64,000 nucleotides of DNA, taken from contig NZ_JACSQO010000001.1 in assembly GCF_014836595.1 (NCBI RefSeq), forward strand, positions 62,001 to 126,000. Reading direction: 5' to 3'. Shown here in pieces: positions 43,251-52,891 of the stretch (positions are counted from its first letter, which is position 1; the number at the start of each line of letters is the position of its first letter). A model generated the notes under the pieces. It did no database searches, had not been told where the DNA came from, and saw nothing but the letters and a program-made list of their open reading frames with translations. The stretch comes from Psychrobacillus faecigallinarum. Its GTDB lineage: Bacteria > Bacillota > Bacilli > Bacillales_A > Planococcaceae. The translations under genes were made by a program, and so were the position numbers.

Positions 43251-44066
43251 ATGGAAACGAAAGAATATTTATATTCTCGAATACAGGAAATTGAAGATTG
43301 GGAGAAAGACCAAAAGGGTTTATGGTTTTGGGAGAAGATAGGGCGCCTTCCTTTTAAGGTTCTTGACAAGTTAACTCCCGCTTTCATCCAGGAGAAAATT
43401 GGCGTACTTGTTTCTGAAATAGGTAATTATATTCAAACGGGTGGAAAATACTTAATCAATGAACAAGCAATGATTAAAAAAATACAATCTTCCACTAAAT
43501 ATGAACCTATAGAATCTATTGAGGATATTAGGAACATCCCTTTAGAAGATATGATTATATTAAGTGAAAATCTCCAAAAGGAACGAGTGAAATTTGCCAC
43601 ACTGCAAGGTGCAACAACTGGGATCGGGGGTATTTTTACTTTAGCGATTGATATTCCTTTGATCCTGGGTACAGCACTTAAAACTTTGCAAGAAATTGCG
43701 ATTATTCATGGTTATGATCCAAATGATAAGCAAGAGCGTGTTTTTATCGTTAAGTGCCTACAGTTTGCTTCGGCTGATATTGTGGGAAAGGAATCCATTT
43801 TAAATGAATTATCTGCTCTACATCAAAACAAGCAATCATCTGAAAATATGTTGTCTCAGTTAAAAGGATGGCAGGAGGTATTTTTCACTTATCGTGATCA
43901 ATTCGGATGGAAAAAGCTCTTACAAATGGTGCCAATCGCTGGAATCATCTTCGGAGCATTTGCAAACAAAGGAATGATCCAAGACATCGCAGAGACTGGA
44001 ACTATGCTTTACAGAAAAAGAAGAATTTATGAAAAGCTACAGGATATAAAAAGTGATTCGGTTTAA
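43251..44066 (+). CDS. EcsC family protein
   Basis: 271 aa. The EcsC family phrase is clear: GATTGIGGIFTLAIDIPLIL, then QEIAIIHGYDPND and FASADIVGKESILNELSAL. The glycine-rich hydrophobic stretch near residue 120 and another near residue 225 (VPIAGIIFGAFANKGM) suggest membrane association. Related to the third gene of the ecs locus, but no ecsAB genes are nearby. AAAAGGAGAAGTGAT precedes the ATG. Confidence 0.88.
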   Translation: METKEYLYSRIQEIEDWEKDQKGLWFWEKIGRLPFKVLDKLTPAFIQEKIGVLVSEIGNYIQTGGKYLINEQAMIKKIQSSTKYEPIESIEDIRNIPLEDMIILSENLQKERVKFATLQGATTGIGGIFTLAIDIPLILGTALKTLQEIAIIHGYDPNDKQERVFIVKCLQFASADIVGKESILNELSALHQNKQSSENMLSQLKGWQEVFFTYRDQFGWKKLLQMVPIAGIIFGAFANKGMIQDIAETGTMLYRKRRIYEKLQDIKSDSV

Positions 44067-44093
44067 AAGAAAGATGCCTCACAAAGTGTCCTT

Positions 44094-44130
44094 CCCCGTA
44101 ACAGTTAGACATATTTAAACTGTTACGGGG
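44094..44130 (+). terminator. Terminator of the EcsC gene
   Basis: CCCCGTAACAGTT pairs perfectly with AACTGTTACGGGG; AATTATTT follows. Confidence 0.85.
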
Positions 44131-44290
44131 AATTATTTGCTCAAAGAGTTAATCGGTCGATTCCATCATTATTACTCTATTCTCTTCAAGTTTAAGTTTG
44201 CCGTTTCTATTGTTCTATATTCCTATCTTTTTCATAAAATATAGAGATTCTACTATTGGAATTAATTTATTGGAAAAAGGGGAAAAGCAC

Positions 44291-44512
44291 ATGTTCGCGG
44301 TACATTTTCATGAAAATAACACAATCGTATTAACTCAAGCCTTAAGAACTATTCCTGCAGTGGACGAAGATTTAAAAATCAAAGGACGAAAGTGTAAGGT
44401 TCTAGATGTCACTTATAATGACAATAATCATGTGCATGTTCAAGTAGAGTTCGAAAAAATAGTCGAGAAAAATAAAGCTGCCTTAGAGCTCGGAAAAAAG
44501 AAAAAGAGATAA
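44291..44512 (+). CDS. Small conserved protein, 73 aa
   Basis: MFAVHFHENNTIVLTQALRT is followed by a basic stretch (KIKGRKCKVLDVTYNDNNH) and a lysine-rich tail (ELGKKKKR). An AAAAAGGGG site precedes the ATG. The beta-strand alternation suggests a small SH3-like barrel. The family is not recognised. A strong terminator follows. Confidence 0.68.
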   Translation: MFAVHFHENNTIVLTQALRTIPAVDEDLKIKGRKCKVLDVTYNDNNHVHVQVEFEKIVEKNKAALELGKKKKR

Positions 44513-44520
44513 ATAGTGAA

Positions 44521-44555
44521 AGGAGGAAAGTGAACATTCACTTCCTCCTTTTTTA
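44521..44555 (+). terminator. Terminator of the 73-aa protein gene
   Basis: AGGAGGAAAGTGA pairs with TCACTTCCTCCT (one bulge), followed by TTTTTT. Confidence 0.9.
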
Positions 44556-44751
44556 AAAACCTTCATTTATCGTTAGAATTACAATTATCAGTATATTAGT
44601 TTTTGATAGGATAGATATGTCTTAAAAATGTCGCTATGTTAGTTGATATATAATACCTATCAGAAACAAATAATACTAAAGACCTTCAATTTACTAATAA
44701 AATCCTTTTCTAAAATATAAACGAAGTAATTACTGCATACCAAACCAAAAA

Positions 44752-44778
44752 CCTACAAACAAAATACTTGTTTGTAGG
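44752..44778 (-). terminator. Terminator of selO
   Basis: CCTACAAACA pairs with TGTTTGTAGG; TTTTTGG follows on the minus strand. 44560-44750 holds nothing else recognisable. Confidence 0.8.
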
Positions 44779-44873
44779 CTTTAATAAGAAATTAATTTAG
44801 AATTACTAGGTGACTAATGCTGCTTTCTCATCTTAGGCATTTGCTTAAAGGAAGGAAATACAGTCTTTTATTA

Positions 44874-46343
44874 TCATGTACCACAGTAGGTTTGGTATCC
44901 GCCGCTAGTTTTCGGAGGTAGTTCTGTATATTCCAGGTTATCAGCTGAATAATCGTAAGGATTTTTAAGCGCTGCTAGTAGCTTTTCCATCACATGATAG
45001 TCTCCTTTTTCAACTGCTGCATCTAGGGCCTCCTCTACGCGATGATTTCTTGGAATTATTGTTGGATTATGCTGTTTCATCAGTTCTATAGATTCATGCT
45101 TCGATTCCTGTTGTTTTTCTAATCTTTCTGACCACTTCGTTTGCCACTGAGCAAATTTATCGGATTTGAAAAGTTCATTTTCCTCTAGTTTCTCCATAGT
45201 AAGAGCACGGAAGGTGTTCGTATAGTCTGCATTATATTTCTCTATTAGTTCTAAAAGCTCATGAATAAGAGATAAATCCTCTTCTTTTTTATTAAATAAT
45301 CCTAATTTTACTCTCATACCATTTAAATAATTTGCTTGGAAATACTCTGGATATGCGGATAGTACTTCCTGTGCTTGCCTAATAGCTTCCTCCTGCTCCT
45401 CGTGTAAAAGGGGCAATAAGCTTTCAGCAAGTCTAGCCAAGTTCCAACCACCAATACCTGGTTGGTTTCCGTATGCGTAGCGACCTTGAGTATCAATCGA
45501 GCTAAAAACTGTTTTCATATCATACGTATCCATGAAAGCACATGGTCCGTAGTCTATTGTTTCCCCGCTGATGCTCATATTATCTGTATTCATCACGCCG
45601 TGTATAAAACCAACTAGCTGCCATTGAGAAATAAGGGTTGCTTGACGTTTTACTACCTCCTCAAGTAGCAATAAATATTTATTTTCTTTATCCTTCAATT
45701 CAGGATAATGCCTGTTAATCGTGTAGTCAGCTAATGCCTGCAAATCCTCATACTCTCCCATATTTGCAGCAAATTGGAAAGTACCAACTCGAATATGACT
45801 GCTGGCAATTCTCGCCATAACTGCCCCTGGCTGTTTAGTCTCTCTAACAATAGCTTCACCAGTAGTTACAACAGATAGGCTGCGCGTTGTCGGTATACCA
45901 AGACCATGCATTGCTTCACTAATAATATATTCTCTTAGCATTGGGCCTAGTCCCGCTCTTCCATCTCCTCCACGGGAATAAGGTGTTCTCCCTGAACCTT
46001 TTAGCTGAATATCTAAACGCACTCCGTTTGGAGTTATCTGTTCCCCATACAATAATGCACGTCCATCACCTAGCATAGTAAAATTGCCGAATTGGTGTCC
46101 TGCGTATGCCTGAGCAAGAGGCTCGCTACCTTTAGGTGCTTTGTTACCTGCAAGGATTTGTAAACTTTGTTCACTTTTCATAAGATTTGCATCTAATCCT
46201 AACTCAGCTACAAGCGATTCATTCAAGATAGCTAGCTTTGGTGACCTAACAGGATTAGGTTCTATTATTGTATAAAATATTGGTGGAAGACTTGCATAAC
46301 TGTTGTCTAAATTCCATCCAGCTCGTTTTCTCTGTTCTGACAT
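44874..46343 (-). CDS. selO: Protein adenylyltransferase SelO (YdiU family)
   Basis: 489 aa, the usual length. The pseudokinase core is clear: [60 protein letters not shown], then [20 protein letters not shown] and GPCAFMDTY. It ends YQTYCGT, near the conserved C-terminal cysteine of the family. SelO transfers AMP to Ser, Thr or Tyr of target proteins and is linked to redox stress. It is a single gene. Confidence 0.95.
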   Translation of the reverse strand: MSEQRKRAGWNLDNSYASLPPIFYTIIEPNPVRSPKLAILNESLVAELGLDANLMKSEQSLQILAGNKAPKGSEPLAQAYAGHQFGNFTMLGDGRALLYGEQITPNGVRLDIQLKGSGRTPYSRGGDGRAGLGPMLREYIISEAMHGLGIPTTRSLSVVTTGEAIVRETKQPGAVMARIASSHIRVGTFQFAANMGEYEDLQALADYTINRHYPELKDKENKYLLLLEEVVKRQATLISQWQLVGFIHGVMNTDNMSISGETIDYGPCAFMDTYDMKTVFSSIDTQGRYAYGNQPGIGGWNLARLAESLLPLLHEEQEEAIRQAQEVLSAYPEYFQANYLNGMRVKLGLFNKKEEDLSLIHELLELIEKYNADYTNTFRALTMEKLEENELFKSDKFAQWQTKWSERLEKQQESKHESIELMKQHNPTIIPRNHRVEEALDAAVEKGDYHVMEKLLAALKNPYDYSADNLEYTELPPKTSGGYQTYCGT

Positions 46344-46644
46344 CCTATCTTCCTTTCCTCTCTAGCATTTAATAGTTATCTTCTACTTATTGTTCTCATT
46401 ATACCCTTCATTGTAGGGTAATACGCTAGTTAATGACTTACCTTTATTTGATCGGTGTTTTACATATGTATAATTTATATGAAGAACAGAAAAGAGTATG
46501 AAGCAAAATTCAATTCAGTTATAGATAGACATTTTTTAGCAATGTGAGCAATAAGGAAGGCCAAATCGCTGGAGCTCCGAGTGACAAATGATCCCTAATT
46601 AGTTATAAAGACCAAACTATTTTAATGGATAGTTCAGATTTCGG

Positions 46645-46718
46645 ATTGTCGTAAAATTTGAAATTCTTGTCGTCAACGACGCGTTGATTGTAGTAAAAAT
46701 AAAGGAGGGTGTAGTAAA
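46645..46718. repeat. 21-bp phased intergenic repeat, TTTAC(G/T)ACAAT family, reversed copy
   Basis: ATTGTCGTAAA (46645), CTTGTCGTCAA (46666), ATTGTAGTAAA (46687) and GGTGTAGTAAA (46708) are spaced exactly 21 bp. They are the reverse complement of the cores at 26784-27145. Confidence 0.8.
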
Positions 46719-46754
46719 TCGTATGGAATAGGGGAGTTGAGCATGAATTATAAA

Positions 46755-46779
46755 AAGGAGCTGGCACACGCCGCTCCTT
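46755..46779 (-). terminator. Terminator of the VOC pseudogene
   Basis: AAGGAGC pairs with GCTCCTT just after the gene, with a T-run on the minus strand. Confidence 0.75.
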
Positions 46780-46790
46780 CTTGTTATTTT

Positions 46791-47144
46791 TCATTTATTC
46801 TCTATTAAACAAATACCGATTCCTGTTGGGTCAACAAGATAAGCAAGATAGAAATCATCAAATTCCATTTTTTCTCTCAGTACCATAGCTCCATTTGCAA
46901 CAGCTTTGGATAAAGAGTGATCTATCGAATTTACTTCAATTTAAACTCTAGTGCCATGTGGATAATCATGAGGTCCTTTACTGATACCACCTTGCAGATG
47001 ATTACTTTCAGTGTTTTCATCTGTAGTGACCGGCCAATAATCCCAGCTTGGTTCATGTACCTTCCATCCAAATACTTCTGCGTAAAATTTCGAAGCCTTT
47101 TCTGGTTCCTGACTGTTCATCTCAAAGCCTACAACTTTACCCAT
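46791..47144 (-). pseudogene. VOC family protein interrupted by an in-frame stop
   Basis: Reading through a TAA at 46941-46943 gives one 117-codon VOC protein. Before the stop are VGFEMNSQEPEKASKFYAEV then FGWKVHEPSWDYWP; after it, in the same frame, are IEVNSIDHSLSKAVANGAMV and FYLAYLVDPTGIGICLIENK, the expected second half with the terminal D-P-x-G motif. CAA to TAA (Gln to stop in GTRVQIEV) is the simplest lesion. The 67-aa product left is half a domain. Confidence 0.82.
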
Positions 47145-47240
47145 CTTTTACCCACTTTCTATTGTTTTATCGATTTTTCAATCCAATTGCTCTTCAGATT
47201 TAAGTACTATAAAATCCCATGGATATTGCTCTAGACAAAC

Positions 47241-47912
47241 TCATGTCAATATTTTCATTAGCTTCTTCATCGCATTCTCATTGCATTTGTTTTCAAAATG
47301 AGCAATCAAAAACTCTATAGCTTCCCTTTTACTAAGTTCTAGATTCTTTATACTGTTTCTTTCTGTCCATGCTTCATAGGTTTCAAATGCAGTACTATTC
47401 CACCCATTTTTCTCTCCATGCTCATCTTTTTTTTCTTGAATTCCTGCTATAACTATATCCATCGTTCCTTGGAGTTCTAATAAAGCATTCTCAAATATTT
47501 TCTTCTGATCCTTATGTGAAAGTCCCGCCCTTTTCCTTAAAACTCTAGTATCTATACCCTGTTCGTCTTCAATTAACTGAAAGATTGCTAATGCCTCTCT
47601 TGATAATTTTCCATCTGCAAAACGTTTTTCAATTGATGCTACCTCTCCTAGTACCTTTTTAAAATATGGGAGAAGCTCACGAGAAATTAGCACAGATTTT
47701 TTCTTAATAAACTTTCCGTATCCTGCTACTCCATCCGTTGAAAATTTTGTTCGCCATATCCATGGATCGAATGCCGTATCAGAATGCCAGCTATCTTTAG
47801 GTGTTACACTACTAAGTGAAGGATAATCGGGTATTAAGGGGGCAAGGGGTAATAACCCTATTTCTTCTATTATCAGAACAGCTTCTTCATATGATTTAAT
47901 CTGTTTTTCCAT
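47241..47912 (-). CDS. AlkZ-related protein
   Basis: 223 aa. ASP-like phrases WHSDTAFDPWIWRTKFSTDG then VAGYGKFIKKKSVLISRELL and a helical remainder match the AlkZ-related (HTH_42-like) proteins of Bacilli. AlkZ-type glycosylases unhook DNA crosslinks, but this shorter group has no proven activity. Confidence 0.72.
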   Translation of the reverse strand: MEKQIKSYEEAVLIIEEIGLLPLAPLIPDYPSLSSVTPKDSWHSDTAFDPWIWRTKFSTDGVAGYGKFIKKKSVLISRELLPYFKKVLGEVASIEKRFADGKLSREALAIFQLIEDEQGIDTRVLRKRAGLSHKDQKKIFENALLELQGTMDIVIAGIQEKKDEHGEKNGWNSTAFETYEAWTERNSIKNLELSKREAIEFLIAHFENKCNENAMKKLMKILT

Positions 47913-48048
47913 ACATTTAACCCTCCTATAAAATCCTCTTACTTATATGTTTTGTTTAAACATCTATAAAATTGTATGCAGCAGATGTTCAACAGGAAGC
48001 TGTATTAGATTCTTATTGATCATAATCACCGTATACATTGAAGTTCAG

Positions 48049-48525
48049 TTACTTTTCCTTAATAGGTACATAAAGATCTACGTTAGCATAGCTTTTTGAG
48101 TCTTCTGCAGGGTTATTTCGGCTAAATTCCAAATTGGATCGGTTAAAATCTGGTTCGAAATCACTTGCTGGAAGCCACTGACCGTATACTTGATCATAAG
48201 CAATATGTAGATTTTGAGGTTCTCCGTAGTAGGAACATAAGGCAAATAATCCACCTTCTAACGTTTGGTACTTTATTTCCTTATGTTCTCCTTTTTTAAA
48301 ATTGCTAGGTAAAGTTACGCAAGCATCATGTCTGCAATTGTCTGGGGTTACTAGGCTGGGGTTGTCTAATGAGATTCCTATGAAATCTTGCGCAGGCGGA
48401 AAAAGACCTTCGGAGAACGACCATTCCATTAGTCTTCCCCAGTGTGTATTAGGTTCAAGATAACTGCCAAAACGTCTTATATATGCTACTTCATAATTAG
48501 GCAATTCCACTATAGTTATATTCAT
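48049..48525 (-). CDS. GyrI-like/AraC effector-binding domain protein
   Basis: 158 aa. IVELPNYEVAYIRRFGSYLE at the start, FIGISLDNPSLVTPDNCRHD in the middle and VYGQWLPASDFEPDFNRSNL at the end are the hallmarks of the stand-alone GyrI/SHS2 effector-binding domain. It likely binds a hydrophobic small molecule. It lies eight bases below a methyltransferase gene and is probably cotranscribed with it. Confidence 0.87.
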   Translation of the reverse strand: MNITIVELPNYEVAYIRRFGSYLEPNTHWGRLMEWSFSEGLFPPAQDFIGISLDNPSLVTPDNCRHDACVTLPSNFKKGEHKEIKYQTLEGGLFALCSYYGEPQNLHIAYDQVYGQWLPASDFEPDFNRSNLEFSRNNPAEDSKSYANVDLYVPIKEK

Positions 48526-48533
48526 TTTTCAAC

Positions 48534-49334
48534 CTACTCTCCTTGTTTAAGTGCTAGAATGACTGATAGATGTATATTTTCCTTAAAAGTATTAGTTGGT
48601 TCTATTGCCAATAACTCCTTCTTTAAATGTTCTTCAAATAAATGAACATTGTCACCTAAAAAGTGTTTTGCTCCATAGGATGTAGAATATATATTGCCAA
48701 TAATAGAATCTATGCTCCACCTTTGTTCATAGGGTGGAAGCTCCACTTTGTCCAATTTAAATTTAGAACGTTCAATTAGCTGCTCATAATTCTCACTAGG
48801 GGATTGGTAAATTGTATTTCCTGCCCTTCGCTCTGAACCATACCAATGCTTGATAACCTCATCCACTTTGTTTTGCCATAAAGAACGTTCATTTTTTTTA
48901 GAACATGGGTCGATAATTGCAATCCCTCCCCCTAGTGAAGACATGTCAAATAACATTTCAAGCGTTTTTTCTCGTTCCATCCAGTGAAAAGCTTTTGCAA
49001 TAGTTATCATCTTAAACGTCTTTTTTTGCTGAGCGTTAAATTTTTCAAGATTACCTGTAAACCATTCAATATTGTCATGTCTAGATTCTTTCTGTAGATA
49101 TCTAGCTTCTTCAATCATCTCTGGTTCTTGATCTACCCCTACTATCGTTTCAAACCAATCGACAAATCTTAATGCCAATCTTCCATCACCGCACCCTAAA
49201 TCCAACATCTGTCCTGTACCATCTAAAGCAAATTTATGTATTAAAAATCTGATAAGAATATCAGGGTAAAGTGGTCGATAAAGTGAATAATATCTAGCTG
49301 TTCCTGAAAACAAATCATTTCCATAGCTTCTCAT
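48534..49334 (-). CDS. Class I SAM-dependent methyltransferase (266 aa)
   Basis: MLDLGCGDGRLALRFVDWFE is the SAM-binding motif I, IVGVDQEPEMIEEARYLQK the acidic end of strand 2, and ITIAKAFHWMEREKTLEMLF fits the post-motif of the Methyltransf_11 group. I chose the ATG at 49334 after AAGGAAGGG. The substrate is not evident. The GyrI-like gene follows directly. Confidence 0.85.
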   Translation of the reverse strand: MRSYGNDLFSGTARYYSLYRPLYPDILIRFLIHKFALDGTGQMLDLGCGDGRLALRFVDWFETIVGVDQEPEMIEEARYLQKESRHDNIEWFTGNLEKFNAQQKKTFKMITIAKAFHWMEREKTLEMLFDMSSLGGGIAIIDPCSKKNERSLWQNKVDEVIKHWYGSERRAGNTIYQSPSENYEQLIERSKFKLDKVELPPYEQRWSIDSIIGNIYSTSYGAKHFLGDNVHLFEEHLKKELLAIEPTNTFKENIHLSVILALKQGE

Positions 49335-49402
49335 ATACTCATGCCCTTCCTTCATTGAAAATAAATCATTTAACGATTGATACTAAACTAAATTTCTTTC
49401 GT

Positions 49403-50239
49403 TTATAAAACTTCATTAATAGTTTGAATAAATAACTCTTTTTCTTCTAAATATGGATAGTGATTACTCTGTTCAAATATATGGAGGGATGCGTGCGGCA
49501 ATAGCTCTTTCATCTCTATAGAAAGTTCTACAGGACATTGAACATCATGTCGTCCACAAAGAATATGTACAGGAGTTTCAACTTTATAAAGCTGGCGAGT
49601 CACATCATAGATTAAAACCTCTCTTCCAAAGAAGTTTAATCTGTTTGCAGATATTTTCTTATGTATATTACATGAAAACAATTCATCATAGCTTTCGGGG
49701 TGGTACAAAGAAAATTGTGTCCTCTCTTTTGAGAGTTGAAGTCTTACTTCTTTAGTAAGATCAGGTTTTTTTAACAGCTCCATTAAGGCTTGCATTCTTT
49801 TATAATTTGGGTGTTCCTCATTATAGATACATTTAGGAGAGGTGGAGCTATACTCCCTTGCAGAGGATCCAACTACTACAAGAGATTTCAAATAGTAGGA
49901 AAAATGAATGCCATATATTAAACCCAGCATCCCTCCTGTTGAATGTCCTGCAAAGGTCCACTTGTCATATCCAAATGCCTGACGGATTGCTTCTAAATCA
50001 AGAACTGCATCTATCATGCTTAATTCGTGTGGAAATTTAGGCTTGTCCGAGCTACCCACATCTCTCAGGTTCACAAGAAATACTTTGTTTGTATTTGTGA
50101 AAACATCTGCAAAATAGTCACCACTATCATTGAACTCTGAGTAAAGATGGGTAACGCAAACTGGTTCCCCTTCTCCTTTAATAAACACTTCAAAAACCCC
50201 TCGACTAGTTGTTACCATTTGTCTTAACCATTTAGACAT
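49403..50239 (-). CDS. Alpha/beta hydrolase
   Basis: 278 aa. The nucleophile elbow is GHSTGGMLGLIYG, the acid residue lies in HILCGRHDVQCPVE and the histidine in FEQSNHYPYLEE, so the triad is complete. The cap and the phrase LRDVGSSDKPKF resemble proline iminopeptidase-like hydrolases. The substrate is unknown. Confidence 0.87.
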   Translation of the reverse strand: MSKWLRQMVTTSRGVFEVFIKGEGEPVCVTHLYSEFNDSGDYFADVFTNTNKVFLVNLRDVGSSDKPKFPHELSMIDAVLDLEAIRQAFGYDKWTFAGHSTGGMLGLIYGIHFSYYLKSLVVVGSSAREYSSTSPKCIYNEEHPNYKRMQALMELLKKPDLTKEVRLQLSKERTQFSLYHPESYDELFSCNIHKKISANRLNFFGREVLIYDVTRQLYKVETPVHILCGRHDVQCPVELSIEMKELLPHASLHIFEQSNHYPYLEEKELFIQTINEVL

Positions 50240-50291
50240 TGAAACTCTCCTTACTCTATATCACTTTAATGCTCAAAAATTTACTTACCAA

Positions 50292-50990
50292 CTATCTCTT
50301 TTGAAAAATTGCCGTCATAAAACCAGCCAGGCCTAGTACTGACTGATCACTTTCTTTCATTTGTCTTATCTCTATTTCCTCAAAGTCTTTAAAGATAGCT
50401 CTTAATTTCTCTTCATCATAGCCAAGCCCTCCCTTTAAACTTTGAGTTCGATAAACTTCTATGTCTGAAATTGTAGACCCGCCATACTCACTATTTGGTG
50501 CAAAGCATGTGATAGCAAAATAACCACCTGTTTTTAAAGCTTTCTTTACTAATTGGATATAACTTATTCGTCGATGGGGTGCAATATGGTGAAAACAGCC
50601 AGAATCATACACGATATCATAGCTTCCTTCCTGAAAATTCAGTTCAAAAATATTTTGACAATTAAAATTGATATCTACTTGTTCTATTTTAGCTCGCTCG
50701 ATAGCCCAGTTTATAGTTTCCCTCGAAAGATCAACGGCATCTACTACATATCCTTTTTTGGCAAGATAAATAGCATTTCGCCCCGGGCCACAGCCTAGCT
50801 CTAATACTCTCCCCGGCTTAAATATACCGCAATCTATATAATCGACTAAATTTTCATCGGGTACGTTACTAAAGAAAGGAATATCTTTTTTTCGATCACT
50901 ATAAAACCCATTCCAAAATAATTTTGGCTCTCTTAATAGACTATCTAACAATAGATATAAATCTTCTGGTTCAGTAACTAACCTCCGCAT
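50292..50990 (-). CDS. Class I SAM-dependent methyltransferase (232 aa)
   Basis: VLELGCGPGRNAIYLAKKGY is motif I, then VVDAVDLSRETINWAIERAK and YDIVYDSGCFHHIAPHRRIS. A thiopurine/tellurite-type small-molecule methyltransferase is the closest group. It is one gene of a minus-strand row with the hydrolase downstream. Confidence 0.87.
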   Translation of the reverse strand: MRRLVTEPEDLYLLLDSLLREPKLFWNGFYSDRKKDIPFFSNVPDENLVDYIDCGIFKPGRVLELGCGPGRNAIYLAKKGYVVDAVDLSRETINWAIERAKIEQVDINFNCQNIFELNFQEGSYDIVYDSGCFHHIAPHRRISYIQLVKKALKTGGYFAITCFAPNSEYGGSTISDIEVYRTQSLKGGLGYDEEKLRAIFKDFEEIEIRQMKESDQSVLGLAGFMTAIFQKR

Positions 50991-51008
50991 TATTAGACCC
51001 CGTCTCGT

Positions 51009-51335
51009 TTAATCAATAAAGTAAGGATAATAAGTAAATGCTGTGACACAAAAGCTCACTACAATAAAAAGTAATAGACCAATAATTACTGGAGAACTCT
51101 TAAACTGAAACGGAGTAATCGCTCCCCCGTTCTGCCCATTCCAGCCTTTCAGATGTGCATTTTCAGCATTGCTTTGTCTATTTGAATTAAGTTGAAAAAA
51201 CCAAATCAGTCCAAATAAAGCTAATCCTCCAAGGAAGATTATATCAACCATCTTCCAATTTAATAAGATAGAAACACCCCAGATTAATGCAGTTTCCACA
51301 AGTAAAGTAGCAACTATTACGTATAAATTTTTCAA
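51009..51335 (-). CDS. Small membrane protein, three transmembrane segments
   Basis: About 108 aa starting at TTG after AAAGGGGG. Two membrane segments lie in residues 1-45 (VIVATLLVETALIWGVSILL, IIFLGGLALFGLIWFF) and one at the C-terminus. The middle is a cytoplasmic or external loop rich in Asn and Gly. It resembles the DUF3899 group, without certainty. Confidence 0.6.
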   Translation of the reverse strand: MKNLYVIVATLLVETALIWGVSILLNWKMVDIIFLGGLALFGLIWFFQLNSNRQSNAENAHLKGWNGQNGGAITPFQFKSSPVIIGLLLFIVVSFCVTAFTYYPYFID

Positions 51336-51495
51336 CCTTAGACCCCCTTTTATGAGAACTGTAAATAGGCTTTCTACTAAATTATACACCAAAATTTGTA
51401 AATATAATAATAGATTTTTAATTATTCTGTATTTTATTTTAAGAGGTATTTTACAATTATTATCGAATACTTTTAAAAACGAAGGAGGAAATTTC

Positions 51496-51949
51496 ATGCT
51501 AAATTTTATCGATACTCTACCAACCGATAAACAAATTGCTGGGGTTCATTGTATCCCCATAAATGAGCAAGGTATGATTATGCTTGCTTGGGACAAAGAT
51601 GAACAGCTAATCACCACTATTGGTGGTCGAGTTGAAAATAGCGAGACCTTAGAGGAAGCTTTGGTTCGAGAAGTAATGGAGGAAGTAGGTATTACATTAA
51701 TGGAGGAAAAGATACCATTTGCATCCTGGTACTGGTCTTCTACAGATACATATACAGTTTGGTACCTTTCTAAAGTAAAAACACTTGGAAAATATGACTT
51801 TCAAAACGAAAAAACGTGGTTATCTTATAAGTAATTTCTTAACTTTCGAGCTGCTTATCACACAACTTGAAAACAAATATGCCCCTAGACTTCAAATTTT
51901 ACAACTAGCAAAGAAAAAAGCGGTGGACATGCAATGGATCACTAGGTGA
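51496..51949 (+). pseudogene. NUDIX hydrolase, frameshifted near the end
   Basis: The gene starts at ATG 51496 after GAAGGAGGAA. The Nudix box is complete (GGRVENSETLEEALV then REVMEEVGI). The frame ends at 51834 after ...NEKTWLSYK. One base less near 51818 moves into a frame reading GYLISNFLTFELLITQLENK, then YAPRLQILQLAKKKAVD and a stop at 51949, the natural helical end of the family. The catalytic core is intact, so a shortened product might still fold. Confidence 0.75.
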
Positions 51950-52060
51950 AATTGTAAATTATTAATTCATTTTATTATCAAACAGAATTTGACACTTCAA
52001 ATTTGTATTAGTAATACATGGATTCCAATAGCTCTAAAGAAAGTCAGCCTTTTTTTGTCT

Positions 52061-52837
52061 TTATTTAGACCTCCTTTTAACTGATTTACTGATAATCCAT
52101 TGAGGAATACAGTTTAAGAGGAAGCTTATAAAAAATACAGTATAGGGACGGAATGGTTTAAAATAATATCCCCAGTCTACAGTCGTATTCATCATATGAA
52201 TAAAATATAAAGAACTGATAATTGACAATATATTCCCTATTAGCAGGACCGAAATAAAGAGAAACGACTTACATATGTAGGCAAGAACTATTGTCCCTAT
52301 AATCATAATTAGGTATCCAATCATCGTTCCTTTCGTAAAGTCTAAATACATTGCATAATATCCAAATGGGAAACAATAAAACATAAGAACTAAAATAATA
52401 AAAGCTACGTTTTGTTTTTTCCACTTATATTGGGCATAGTTACTTGCCAGAATGACTAAATATATTAGAGAAACGATCAACGAAAAACTCCCATAGCTCA
52501 AATTCAATAATTTGTTTAGTCCAAACAACGGAATAACGAAAAACATATACAGTGGATATTGTATATTCGCAATTACGTCTAAAAAGGAAAAATGCAAAAA
52601 TTGATTTTCCAAACTATTTATACCGAATACAGTCAATGATGCTCCAAAAGCTATTAATATCCAAATCCTCAACATCTTTTTGCCAGTGTAAATTAATAAC
52701 CCTACCAAAAGACATATAGAAATAACTAAATGATAAAAGTTTAAATTGCCATCTGGAAATTTAATAGCAGGCATGAAATTAAACACCAACGCAACTAAAT
52801 ACAAAAGTATCAGGATATATTTTTTTATTTCCCTCAT
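52061..52837 (-). CDS. Polytopic membrane protein of unknown function
   Basis: 258 aa with about eight hydrophobic segments and short loops, for example LISICLLVGLLIYTGKKMLR and LIMIIGTIVLAYICKSFLFI. I know no family. The start is directly downstream of a 42-bp palindrome that contains its ribosome binding site (GGGAGG), so expression is probably controlled there by the XRE regulator encoded next. Confidence 0.68.
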   Translation of the reverse strand: MREIKKYILILLYLVALVFNFMPAIKFPDGNLNFYHLVISICLLVGLLIYTGKKMLRIWILIAFGASLTVFGINSLENQFLHFSFLDVIANIQYPLYMFFVIPLFGLNKLLNLSYGSFSLIVSLIYLVILASNYAQYKWKKQNVAFIILVLMFYCFPFGYYAMYLDFTKGTMIGYLIMIIGTIVLAYICKSFLFISVLLIGNILSIISSLYFIHMMNTTVDWGYYFKPFRPYTVFFISFLLNCIPQWIISKSVKRRSK

Positions 52838-52841
52838 AACT

Positions 52842-52883
52842 AAACCTCCCTTTTAGTGTAATATTACACTAAAAGGGAGGTTT
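52842..52883. promoter_or_regulatory. 42-bp perfect palindrome covering the ribosome binding site
   Basis: Each arm is 21 bases (AAACCTCCC-TTTTAGTGTAAT and its complement) with no spacer. The centre TAGTGTAATATTACACTA contains the operator-like GTGTAA-N2-TTACAC also found before the XRE gene. In RNA it would form a very stable hairpin that ends the XRE transcript and hides the GGGAGG of the membrane protein gene. Confidence 0.82.
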
Positions 52884-52891
52884 GAACAACA

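Noticed and set aside
46603..46794. 63-aa open frame on the minus strand
   Set aside because: It spans the reversed phased repeat and a terminator hairpin; no homology or ribosome binding site.
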